A stretch of 8,163 nt of DNA from NCBI GenBank assembly GCA_007118445.1, contig SKRP01000101.1, forward strand, positions 1 to 8,163, written 5' to 3'. Numbering within the stretch: the stretch's first letter is position 1; every line of letters begins with the position of its first letter. Shown here in pieces: positions 1-6,925 of this stretch. This stretch comes from Natronohydrobacter sp. (lineage in GTDB: Bacteria > Pseudomonadota > Alphaproteobacteria > Rhodobacterales > Rhodobacteraceae). A model generated the notes under the pieces. The model did not search any database, was not told where the DNA came from, and worked only from the letters and a program-made list of their open reading frames with translations. Both the position numbers and the translations under genes were made by a program.

Positions 1-783
1 ACCGGGCGCAGGTGGCGCGGTGTGGCGCTGGTGCTTGTGGTTGTGGGTGTCGCCGCAGGCGCGGGTCTTGCGGTGCAGATGCTCTTGCCCGAGGGCTGGC
101 CCGGCGTGCTGCTGGGCGGGCTGCTGGCCTGGCCGCTGGTCGCGCTGCGCGCGATGCATGTCCATGTCGCCGCTGTCGCAACCCCGCTGCGCTCTGGCGA
201 TCTGCATTCCGCGCGCGAAGCGGTCGCGATGATCGTCGGGCGCGATGTGACGCAGCTTGACACAGCCGGGGTGGCGCGGGCCGGGCTGGAGAGCCTGGCC
301 GAGAACACATCGGACGGGATTGTCGCGCCGGTTTTCTGGGGCGCGGTGCTGGGGCTGCCGGGGATTGCGGCCTACAAGGCGATCAACACGCTCGATTCCA
401 TGGTCGGGCATCGCAATGACCGTTTCCTGCGGTTCGGCTGGGCCTCGGCCCGGCTGGATGATCTGGTCAATCTGATCCCGGCGCGGCTGACCGGGGCGCT
501 GTTCGCGCTGGCCAGCCTTCGCGCGGCCCCGTGGCGCTGCATGTGGCGCGATGCGCGGCTGCACCGCTCGCCCAATGCAGGCTGGCCCGAAGCGGCGATG
601 GCTGGCGCGCTGGACCGCCGCCTGTCCGGGCCACGGCGCTATGGCACCGAGATCACGCAAGAGCCTTGGGTGAATGGCGCGGCCCCTGACCCGCAAGCCC
701 GCGACCTGCAGCGCGGCCTGTCACTCTATGCCCGTGCCATGGCGCTGATGGCGCTGGCACTCGCGCTCATCGCTATCGTGTAA
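1..783 (+). CDS. cbiB: Adenosylcobinamide-phosphate synthase CbiB (CobD), 5' end missing
   Basis: Membrane enzyme of cobalamin synthesis that attaches the aminopropanol arm to adenosylcobyric acid, giving adenosylcobinamide (phosphate). The frame is open to the left edge, so the first part of the gene lies outside; 260 codons are visible of a family length near 300-320. The GTG at 22 is probably internal, because a basic stretch (RRWRG) before a hydrophobic segment is the usual pattern just after the CbiB N-terminus. Counting from that GTG as residue 1, family motifs are ENTSDGIVAPVFWG (94-107), YKAINTLDSMVGHR (118-131), ARLDDLVNLIPARL (143-156) and SPNAGWPEAAMAGAL (183-197). Hydrophobic segments lie at about 2-20, 28-43, 100-117, 150-166 and 238-253, consistent with a polytopic inner-membrane protein. 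It converges on hypF with a 10-bp gap, so it is not in the hydrogenase operon. Its link to the metal genes may be chance. Family identity is very secure. Confidence 0.95.
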   Translation, partial: TGRRWRGVALVLVVVGVAAGAGLAVQMLLPEGWPGVLLGGLLAWPLVALRAMHVHVAAVATPLRSGDLHSAREAVAMIVGRDVTQLDTAGVARAGLESLAENTSDGIVAPVFWGAVLGLPGIAAYKAINTLDSMVGHRNDRFLRFGWASARLDDLVNLIPARLTGALFALASLRAAPWRCMWRDARLHRSPNAGWPEAAMAGALDRRLSGPRRYGTEITQEPWVNGAAPDPQARDLQRGLSLYARAMALMALALALIAIV

Positions 784-793
784 GCGGCGCGGC

Positions 794-3049
794 TCATTCC
801 CCGCCCGCGCGCGCAAGCGCGACCAGCGCCTGCCCGAAAGCCAGACTGCCATCATTGGCGGGCAGGCTCTGGTGATGCAGCACCGGGGCCGCATCGCCGA
901 TCAGATCCAGCATCTGATCGCGCAACACAGCATTCTGGAAACAGCCCCCGGTCAGCACCACCGCGCGCGCCTGACCTCTCGTGACCAGCTCCAGCGCCGG
1001 GGGTGCGAAATACGCGGCCATCGTGGCATGAAACCGCGCCGCCATCACCTCGCGCGGGACATGGGCACCCAGATCAGCGCAGAGACCCTGAAACAGCCGC
1101 GCCGTGCTGATCGCACCAGAATGGCCCTGATCATAGGGCCGGGCCGCGCCCGCGCGCGCAGCACAGGCTTCGAGCGCCATGGCCGCTTCGGCCTCATGGC
1201 TCTGGCGCGTCGGGCACAGGCCCAACACAGCCGCCACCGCATCAAACAGCCGCCCGGCAGAGCTGGAAAGCGGCGCGTTGATCCCGGCCTTGCTGGCCTG
1301 CCGCACCAGCGCGCGCGGCAAATCGGCAAAGAGATCATCCGCCACCGCCCCCAGCCCGGCCGCATCCAGCCGCATCACAGCATTGCGCCAGGGCTCGCGG
1401 CTGGCCTGATCGCCACCCGGCAGCGGCGCTGACGACAGCCATGCGATCCGCTCGAACCCGGCGTAATCGCCGAGCAGCAGCTCGCCCCCCCAGATCGTGC
1501 CATCCGGCCCCAGCCCCAGCCCGTCGAGCACCACAGCCGCCACCTTGCCGCCCCCACGCGGCCAGCCATGCTCGCCCAGACAGGCCGCGAGATGCGCGTG
1601 ATGGTGATGGATGCGGGCCACAGGCAGCCCCAGTTCCAGCCCGGCCTGTGTGGCGCGAAACCCTTCATGCGCATCGACCGCGACAAGGCCAGCGGCATGG
1701 TCGAACAGGGCCGTGTAATCCCGCAGCGCCTTGTCATATTCCTGCCATGTCAGCAGATCATCCAGATCGCCCAGATGATGCGACAAAAGCGCCTCGCCCG
1801 CGCGGGTCAGACAGAAGGCCGCTTTCATCTGCCCGCCCATGGCCAGCACCTGCGGCCCATCCCCGAAACCCGGCGGCATCGGATGGGTCGCCGGGGCCCG
1901 CCCGCGCGCATGGCGCAGCACCATCGGCCCATGCGCTGTGATCCGCTCGACCGAATCATCCAGCCTGCGCGCGATATCGCGGTCATGCATGACAAAACCA
2001 TCTGCAAAAGCGCCCAGCTTGGCGCGGGCCTCGGCATTGCTGGTCACTTGCGGCTCTCCGGCCAGGTTGCCCGAGGTCATCACCAGCGGCGCGTCAAACG
2101 CATCCATCAGCAGATGATGCAGCGGCGTATAGGGCAGCATCCAGCCCAGCGTGTCCTGCCCCGGTGCCACTGACGGGGCCACTGACGGGGCCAGCGCATC
2201 CCCGGCGCGGGCCAGCAGCAGGATCGGGGCGGCAGCAGAGTGCAGCCGCGCGGCCTCGGCCTTTGAGACCGCGCAACTGGCGCGGATCATCGCCAGCGTG
2301 CCCATCAGCGCAAAGGGCTTGGCCGGTCGGTGCTTGCGCGCGCGCAACAGTGCCACCGCCGCCTCCGAGCGCGCATCGCAGGCCAGATGAAACCCGCCCA
2401 GCCCCTTGATCGCAAGGATCTGGCCTGCGCGCAGCGCTGCCACGGCCAGCGCGACCGCATCCCCTGCGATTTCAACACCGCCCTGCTCGAACCAGAGCCG
2501 CGGCCCGCAGACCGGGCAGGCAATCGGCTGGGCATGAAAGCGGCGATCTGCCGGATCAGCATATTCCGCGCCGCACGCCGCGCAGAGCGTGAACCCCGCC
2601 ATCGTGGTCTGCCCCCGATCATAGGGCAACTGCCTGAGAATGGAAAAACGCGGCCCGCAATGCGTGCAATTGGTAAAGGCATAGCCTGCGCGCCGCGCCG
2701 CCGGGTCACGGATTTCCGCCAGACAGGCCGGACAGGTCGCAGCATCGGGGGTGACACGGGTGCGCACGGCACCGCCTGCGCTAGCGAGGATCTCGAAACC
2801 ATCCGGCAGGACAGCCTCCTCAAGCGGCGTGACCTCGATCGCATCAATCCGCGCGAGTGGCGGGGCCTCGGCGCGCAGAGCGTCCAGAAACGCCTCCAGC
2901 GCCGCGCCTTGCGCTGTGATCAGCACACCGCCGGCATCATTCAGCACGGATCCGCACAAGCCAAACCGCCGGGCCAGAGCCCAGACAAAGGGGCGGAACC
3001 CGACGCCCTGCACCTGCCCCCTGACCCTGATCCGGCACTGTTGTTTCAT
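794..3049 (-). CDS. hypF: Carbamoyltransferase HypF, [NiFe] hydrogenase maturation
   Basis: HypF uses carbamoyl phosphate and ATP to make carbamoyl-adenylate and passes the carbamoyl group to the C-terminal cysteine of HypE, where it becomes the CN ligand of the Ni-Fe site. It is cytoplasmic. The 751 residues are full length for the family. Domains: acylphosphatase at 1-90 (GQVQGVGFRPF, with catalytic Arg19 and Asn37); a double zinc finger with C106/C109, C128/C131, C156/C159 and C178/C181, spaced C-x2-C-x18-C-x2-C-x24 and repeated, the exact HypF pattern; a YrdC-like domain at about 195-385 (KGLGGFHLACDA, KHRPAKPF, TSGNLAGEP); and a Kae1-like domain at about 400-751 (HHHHAHLAAC at 481-490, VVLDG, SSSAGRLFDAVAAVLG, VVLTGGCFQNAVL, ANDGSLAFGQ). 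The start has GAGG 4 nt upstream. It follows hupV after a 96-bp gap, probably in the hupTUV transcript. An in-frame 12-bp duplication gives SVAPSVAP at 289-296. Nothing looks broken. Confidence 0.98.
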   Translation of the reverse strand: MKQQCRIRVRGQVQGVGFRPFVWALARRFGLCGSVLNDAGGVLITAQGAALEAFLDALRAEAPPLARIDAIEVTPLEEAVLPDGFEILASAGGAVRTRVTPDAATCPACLAEIRDPAARRAGYAFTNCTHCGPRFSILRQLPYDRGQTTMAGFTLCAACGAEYADPADRRFHAQPIACPVCGPRLWFEQGGVEIAGDAVALAVAALRAGQILAIKGLGGFHLACDARSEAAVALLRARKHRPAKPFALMGTLAMIRASCAVSKAEAARLHSAAAPILLLARAGDALAPSVAPSVAPGQDTLGWMLPYTPLHHLLMDAFDAPLVMTSGNLAGEPQVTSNAEARAKLGAFADGFVMHDRDIARRLDDSVERITAHGPMVLRHARGRAPATHPMPPGFGDGPQVLAMGGQMKAAFCLTRAGEALLSHHLGDLDDLLTWQEYDKALRDYTALFDHAAGLVAVDAHEGFRATQAGLELGLPVARIHHHHAHLAACLGEHGWPRGGGKVAAVVLDGLGLGPDGTIWGGELLLGDYAGFERIAWLSSAPLPGGDQASREPWRNAVMRLDAAGLGAVADDLFADLPRALVRQASKAGINAPLSSSAGRLFDAVAAVLGLCPTRQSHEAEAAMALEACAARAGAARPYDQGHSGAISTARLFQGLCADLGAHVPREVMAARFHATMAAYFAPPALELVTRGQARAVVLTGGCFQNAVLRDQMLDLIGDAAPVLHHQSLPANDGSLAFGQALVALARAGGE
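2166..2193. repeat. 12-bp tandem duplication inside hypF
   Basis: The unit GCCACTGACGGG occurs twice without mismatch (2166-2177 and 2178-2189) and is followed by GCCA, so about 2.3 copies. It keeps the hypF frame and yields SVAPSVAP at residues 289-296, in a Pro/Ala-rich stretch of the YrdC-like domain that looks like a surface loop. Replication slippage is the simplest origin. Confidence 0.9.
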
Positions 3050-3053
3050 CTTG

Positions 3054-3057
3054 CCTC
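3054..3057 (-). promoter_or_regulatory. hypF ribosome binding site
   Basis: GAGG on the minus strand, 4 nt before the hypF ATG. It sits in the motif CCGGAGTATTTGAGGCAAG (minus strand, 3068 to 3050), so hypF has its own initiation signal instead of the stop-start overlap used by hupU and hupV. Confidence 0.6.
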
Positions 3058-3071
3058 AAATACTCCGGGGG

Positions 3072-3115
3072 GTAGTCAATCGTGTTCGCCATCGGTTCAA
3101 GAACCGATTGGCTAC
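3072..3115. repeat. Overlapping inverted repeats in the hupV-hypF gap (alternative hairpins)
   Basis: Three arms lie here. Arm A is GTAGTCAATCG (3072-3082), arm B is GCCATCGGTTC (3088-3098) and arm C spans 3101-3115, from GAACCGATTGGC to CTAC. B pairs with C in 11 bp with one bulged base and a very tight 2-nt loop, which opens to 4 nt if the closing C-G pair breaks. A pairs with the outer part of C (CGATTGGCTAC, 3105-3115) in 10 of 11 positions; the odd pair is U-G in a plus-strand RNA and C-A in the hup transcript. The two foldings compete for arm C. The pairing is seen directly; any role in attenuation or RNA processing between hupV and hypF is inference. Confidence 0.65.
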
Positions 3116-3134
3116 GGGGGGGCAGCGCCCCCCC
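3116..3134. terminator. Very GC-rich hairpin just after hupV (possible partial terminator or RNA stabiliser)
   Basis: A run of seven G (3116-3122) plus C pairs with GCCCCCCC (3127-3134) around the loop AGC, an 8-bp all-GC stem; the C run continues to 3136. In the hup transcript it lies about 10 nt after the hupV stop codon and before the competing hairpins. No U-tract follows, so a classical intrinsic terminator is not shown. It could reduce read-through into hypF, protect the 3' end of hupTUV mRNA, or be part of a dispersed intergenic repeat. Confidence 0.45.
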
Positions 3135-3145
3135 CCTGCCTTCCT

Positions 3146-4579
3146 TCAATGCACAGTGCAGACCATACAGGGATCGAAACTGCGCACGATATGCTGCACC
3201 GTCAGCGGGGTTTGCTCACCCGGTCGCACCTCGGCCCCGACCAAAGCGGCCTCCAGCGGACCGGGCTGGCCGGTTTCGTCGCGCGGGCTGAAATTCCAGG
3301 TCGTCGGCGCGATGATCTGATACGAGGCGATCCGCCCACCCTCGATGCGCAGCCAATGGCCCAGCGCCCCGCGCGCGGCCTCGACCAGCCCTGCACCTGC
3401 GCCCTGCGCGGGGATATCGCCCTGGATCATGAACGCCTCCTGCGGATCGATCCCTTGCGCCAGCGCTTCCATCAGCAGTTGCGTGCGCGCGATTTCCAGC
3501 AGCCGCGCGCCCACCCGCGCCAGCACCCCGCCGCCCTGTGCGGCCAGATCGCGCGCCAGCGGATGGCCGTCGATCACCTGCCGCGCCAGCGCCCCGCATT
3601 CCACAGCCTGCCCGGCCAGTCGCGGGGCCTTGCACCAGCTATAGGCGGTCTCGCGCATGGCTTCATCCGGTTCGGTCAACCCCTGCGCAGGATGCGCGCG
3701 CGGCCCCAGCATCCAGGCGTGGCTCAGATCCTCGGTGATCGCGTCAAGCGCCACATCGCCCGGCCGGCCCGCCTGCCACAGCCCGCGCGCAAAGCCGAAG
3801 CCCCCGGCCAGCGGATAGGCCCCGAAACTCAGATAGCGCCCGGCCCCCTGCCCCATGCGGGCCAGATCCAGCTGCGCGGCGGCGCGCAGGAACAGCCCGG
3901 CATCGCCGCGCGTCCAGTCCAGCAGCGCGCCCTGTGTGGTCAGGGCGATGAACTCTTCGGGGTCCGCGCCGAACAGTTCTGCCGCGAGAAACCTGCGAAA
4001 CCCGCGCAGGGTCGAGAGGATGCGGGCTTTCTCGGCGGCAGTCGGCCGGCGCGTCACCCCGCCGGGCTGGATGGCCAGCGTATGCGGCCATTTCCCGGCC
4101 ATCAGCCCGAGAATATGCATCAGCTTCGCGCGGGCCTCGACCGCCGCGCGCGCGCCCGAGCCTTGCATCGCCGTGAAACGCTGCATCACGCCTGCGTGCC
4201 AGTCATGGCCTGCATAGGCCGGGCGGGTGAAATCGGGCATGAAGAACAGGTAGAAATGCGTCAGGTGATCGCAGGTATTTTCCACAGCATGGATCAATGC
4301 CGCCATCTGCGCGCCCTGCGAGGTGGGTTCCAGCCCGATCGCCGCCGCCAGCGCCCGCGCGGCGGCGGCGGATTGGCTGATCGAGCAGATACCGCAGATC
4401 CGCGGGGTGATGGTCAGCGCATCGCGCGGGTCGCGCCCTTCCAGCATCCGCTCGAACCCGCGATAGAGCGGCGCATTGACCCGCGCGCTGGCCACCGCGC
4501 CGTCCGAGACATCCAGATGCACCTCAAGATCGCCCTCGACCCGGTTGAACGGGCCGACCACCAGCTTTGCCGCGCTCAT
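3146..4579 (-). CDS. hupV: Regulatory (H2-sensing) [NiFe] hydrogenase large subunit HupV
   Basis: Large, active-site subunit of the cytoplasmic H2 sensor (HupV in Rhodobacter, HoxC in Ralstonia). The ATG at 4579 overlaps the hupU stop as ATGA. A longer open frame exists upstream, but it only overlies hupU, and the family N-terminus (KLVVGPFNRVEGDLEV) begins right after this Met. It has 477 residues. Nickel ligands are C62 and C65 (TPRICGICSISQ) and C471 and C474 (DPCMVC). The protein ends DPCMVCTVH, directly at the His where ordinary large subunits are cleaved, so it needs no maturation protease; this is typical of the sensor class. The RICGIC-SISQ form, with Gln where uptake enzymes have His, also fits. 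Ile64 and Phe112 occupy the two gas-channel positions that are Ile and Phe in known O2-insensitive sensors. No obvious ribosome site lies before the start (GCGAAAGCCGCGCCC), so translation is probably coupled to hupU. Confidence 0.95.
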   Translation of the reverse strand: MSAAKLVVGPFNRVEGDLEVHLDVSDGAVASARVNAPLYRGFERMLEGRDPRDALTITPRICGICSISQSAAAARALAAAIGLEPTSQGAQMAALIHAVENTCDHLTHFYLFFMPDFTRPAYAGHDWHAGVMQRFTAMQGSGARAAVEARAKLMHILGLMAGKWPHTLAIQPGGVTRRPTAAEKARILSTLRGFRRFLAAELFGADPEEFIALTTQGALLDWTRGDAGLFLRAAAQLDLARMGQGAGRYLSFGAYPLAGGFGFARGLWQAGRPGDVALDAITEDLSHAWMLGPRAHPAQGLTEPDEAMRETAYSWCKAPRLAGQAVECGALARQVIDGHPLARDLAAQGGGVLARVGARLLEIARTQLLMEALAQGIDPQEAFMIQGDIPAQGAGAGLVEAARGALGHWLRIEGGRIASYQIIAPTTWNFSPRDETGQPGPLEAALVGAEVRPGEQTPLTVQHIVRSFDPCMVCTVH

Positions 4580-5568
4580 GGGCGCGGCTTTCGCAAGCTG
4601 GGGGGCACATCCACCCGGTCCGAAACTGCATTGCGCGCGATCCGTTCGGGCGTTGCGGCTTTCGACAGCGAGGCCAGCGCCATGAACCAGGCTTTGGGCA
4701 TATCCGTGGGCAGGCCCACCGGGATACCCGCCAGTTTCGGGGTCTGGGTGAAGGCATGGCGCGGGTTCTCGAATTCGGGCGCTGTGCAGTTGATGCAGGG
4801 ATAGCCGCCCGAGGTGCAGGACCCCGACCCGTTCCAGGGCCGGATATTGCAATCGCCCACGGCCTGCGTGCCGATGCAGCCCAGATGCTCCATCATGCAG
4901 CCCATTTCCGATAGATCGCGGGCGCTGGCCTTGTATTCGTAGAACTCGTTTTTCGGGCAGCCATGATGCACCAGATGATCGGCAAAGAAGCGCGGGCGCG
5001 CATAGCCGTCCAGATCGTCCGCCCCCAGCGTGCCGCTGGCGAGCAGCATCAGCGTTTCCAGCACCCAGCCCGGATGGGTCGGGCAGCCTGCGACATTGAT
5101 CACCGGCAGGCCCGCACGGTCGCGGAATTCCGGCGGCAACAGCCCGCCGGGATGGCTGCCCTCATAGTGCAGGCCGACCGCATCCGAGGGGTTGTCGCCC
5201 GCCGAAGTCACCCCGCCAAAGGCTGCGCAGCTGCCCACTGCCACCACATGGCGCGCCAGCGGGGCCAGATCGCGCACCCAGTCGAGCATCGCGCGGCCCG
5301 TGCCGGTCAGCATCTGATAACGCCCGGTCCCGCGCGGGCCGCGGGCAATCGCGCCCTCGACGCAGAGCAGATCGAGCGCCACCTCCTGCGCCGTGATCCG
5401 GTCGAGCAGCGCGCGCACATCCGCACCGCTGTCGAGACTGAGCGCAGGATGCCAGAGCACATCTATCCCCGCATCGGCCAGCGTGTCGAAGACATTGGGA
5501 TTCTCGGCACAGAGCAGCGACATGGTGCAGCCGCCGCAGCCCGAGGCCTGAAGCCAAAGCAGGTTCAT
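4576..5568 (-). CDS. hupU: Regulatory (H2-sensing) [NiFe] hydrogenase small subunit HupU
   Basis: Iron-sulfur subunit of the H2 sensor, 330 residues. It starts directly with MNLLWLQASGCGGC and has no twin-arginine signal, unlike HupS-type subunits, so the enzyme is cytoplasmic. Proximal cluster ligands are C11, C14, C114 (VGSCAAFGG) and C162 (GCPTHPGW). Distal cluster ligands are probably H201, C204, C224 and C231. Medial ligands are C240, C258 and C261, with an extra C251 exactly seven residues before C258. Standard enzymes have Pro there and a [3Fe-4S] cluster, so a medial [4Fe-4S] is predicted. In Ralstonia HoxB the tail, here about 280-330 (ending RKPRP), contributes to contact with the sensor kinase; the same role here is inference. 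It overlaps hupT by ATGA but also carries a strong AGGAGG, so it may be made in higher amount than the kinase. Confidence 0.95.
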   Translation of the reverse strand: MNLLWLQASGCGGCTMSLLCAENPNVFDTLADAGIDVLWHPALSLDSGADVRALLDRITAQEVALDLLCVEGAIARGPRGTGRYQMLTGTGRAMLDWVRDLAPLARHVVAVGSCAAFGGVTSAGDNPSDAVGLHYEGSHPGGLLPPEFRDRAGLPVINVAGCPTHPGWVLETLMLLASGTLGADDLDGYARPRFFADHLVHHGCPKNEFYEYKASARDLSEMGCMMEHLGCIGTQAVGDCNIRPWNGSGSCTSGGYPCINCTAPEFENPRHAFTQTPKLAGIPVGLPTDMPKAWFMALASLSKAATPERIARNAVSDRVDVPPSLRKPRP

Positions 5569-6920
5569 TGCGCCCCCTCCTGCGTCGCGACAAGCGGCAG
5601 TTCCAGCCGGAAACAGGCGCCACGCGCCCGTTCGGGGCAGAGCAGCAGCGTCCCGCCATGTTCCTGCGCGATCTTGTGGCTGATCGACAGGCCCAGCCCG
5701 GTGCCCTTGCCCACAGGCTTGGTGGTGAAAAACGGATCGAACACCATGGCCTGCACCTCGGATGCGATGCCGGGGCCGTTATCCTCGACCTGCAGCACAG
5801 CCTTGCCCGCCTGCGCCATGCAGGTCAGCGTCACGCGCCCGTCGGGCTGCCCTTCCAGCACATCGAGCGCGTTCTGCACCAGATTCATCACCACCTGCTG
5901 GATATGCCCGGCCCGGCCACGCACGGTCAGACTGTTGCAGCCTTCATGGTCCAGCGTGACCGCTTCTGCCCGCCCGCGCAACACCCAGTTGGCCGCGACG
6001 CGGCTGACCTCGACCAGATCGAAATCGGCGATTTCACCGGACCCATCCGCCGACAGCCGCCGCAGATCGGCGACGATATCGCGCACCCGTTCGGCCCCTT
6101 CGCGCGCGCCGCGCACGGCCTCGCGCAGATTGCGCAGCTCGCGGTCAAGGCGCAACTCCTCGCGCAGGGCGATCAGCTCGGCGCGGCTTGCCCCTTCGCC
6201 GACACGGTCGAAATAGGTCTCGAATTTGGTGGCATAGCGTTCCAGCGCATGGGCATTGGCATAGACAAAGCTGATCGGGTTGTTCAGCTCATGCGCCACC
6301 CCGGCCAGCAGCCGCCCCAGCGAGGCCAGTTTCTCGTTGCGCACCAGCTGGCCCTGCATCGCCTTCAACTCGTCATGGCTTTGCGCCAGCGCATGATAGG
6401 CCTGCCGCAGCTCACCCACCGAGCGGCCCGTCAGCACAAAGCCTGCCACGCGCCCGCGCGCATCCCGGCGCGGGGCGATGACCAGCTCATAGGGCATCGG
6501 GCCTTGCGTTGCGGCAAGCTCCAGCTCGACGGTCACGGCAATGCGCTCGACCCGGCACTGGTCCAGCGCCGCACGCAGGCCAGGCGGGTCACTGAACAGA
6601 TCGGCCACTTGCCGCCCCTGCAGCGCCTCGGGTTGCGCATCCATGCGCGAGGCCAGCGAGGCCGATACCTGCTCCACCTGCCCCAGCCGCGAGGCGACGA
6701 TCAGCACATCCGAGACCGAGGCCAGCACCGATTCCAGAAACCCGCGCATCGACAGCAATTCGCTGTTCTGCGCTTCCAGCCGTTCCTGATACTCCACAAG
6801 TTCCGCATAGTTGCGGTCCATCGCGGCGATCACATCGCTCCAAGCCTGATCGGCAGCGCGGGGGTCGGGATGCGGCATCGCGGGCGTTTCCGTCGCAAGG
6901 CTGGGCAGGTCAGGTTCCAT
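5565..6920 (-). CDS. hupT: Sensor histidine kinase HupT (PAS domain), partner of HupUV
   Basis: Soluble histidine kinase that relays the HupUV hydrogen signal. In R. capsulatus it phosphorylates HupR without H2, which switches off uptake hydrogenase expression. The 451 residues are close to the R. capsulatus protein. No membrane segment is seen. Order: a short variable N-terminus, a helical and probably coiled-coil stretch (about 35-60), a PAS-like domain (about 60-165), a second helical linker (170-200), an H box with the phosphorylated His210 (GVAHELNNPISFVYANAHALERY), an N box (NLVQNALD, 347-354), G1 (DNGPGI, 380-385), an F box (FDPFFTT, 395-401) and G2 (GKGTGLGL, 405-412). HELNNP and the full ATPase motifs predict an active NtrB-like kinase. 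An in-frame TAG at 6930-6932 limits the start to Met1 (6920) or the later Met15 (6878); neither has a good ribosome site. It is the first gene of hupT-hupU-hupV-hypF. The response regulator is not in the window. Confidence 0.93.
   Translation of the reverse strand: MEPDLPSLATETPAMPHPDPRAADQAWSDVIAAMDRNYAELVEYQERLEAQNSELLSMRGFLESVLASVSDVLIVASRLGQVEQVSASLASRMDAQPEALQGRQVADLFSDPPGLRAALDQCRVERIAVTVELELAATQGPMPYELVIAPRRDARGRVAGFVLTGRSVGELRQAYHALAQSHDELKAMQGQLVRNEKLASLGRLLAGVAHELNNPISFVYANAHALERYATKFETYFDRVGEGASRAELIALREELRLDRELRNLREAVRGAREGAERVRDIVADLRRLSADGSGEIADFDLVEVSRVAANWVLRGRAEAVTLDHEGCNSLTVRGRAGHIQQVVMNLVQNALDVLEGQPDGRVTLTCMAQAGKAVLQVEDNGPGIASEVQAMVFDPFFTTKPVGKGTGLGLSISHKIAQEHGGTLLLCPERARGACFRLELPLVATQEGAQ
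5576..5581 (-). promoter_or_regulatory. Strong hupU Shine-Dalgarno inside the end of hupT
   Basis: A perfect AGGAGG on the minus strand, 7 nt before the hupU ATG, located in the last codons of hupT. It fixes the hupU start and suggests efficient re-initiation or independent initiation on the polycistronic mRNA. Confidence 0.8.
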
Positions 6921-6925
6921 GGAAC
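6914..6925. repeat. 12-bp perfect palindrome over the hupT start codon
   Basis: GTTCCATGGAAC reads the same on both strands and is centred on the hupT ATG. It could be a dimeric-protein site able to block hupT initiation, but a 12-bp palindrome can also arise by chance. No known operator consensus is recognised in it. Confidence 0.4.

Noticed and set aside
808..821. GCAA-loop hairpin (CGCGC/GCGCG) downstream of cbiB as a terminator
   Set aside because: The stem is only 5 bp, lies in the hypF coding end, uses very common local sequence and has no T-tract.
2330..4804. A very long plus-strand open frame (824 codons) opposite hypF and hupV
   Set aside because: Its translation is rich in Arg, Pro, Gln and His, has no recognisable domain, and lies exactly opposite two intact, well-motifed genes. 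Long antisense frames are expected in GC-rich coding DNA with strong third-position bias.
4580..4852. N-terminal extension of hupV by 91 codons
   Set aside because: It would lie entirely over hupU in another frame and precedes the conserved large-subunit N-terminus. The ATGA overlap at 4576-4579 is the standard coupling seen again at hupT-hupU.
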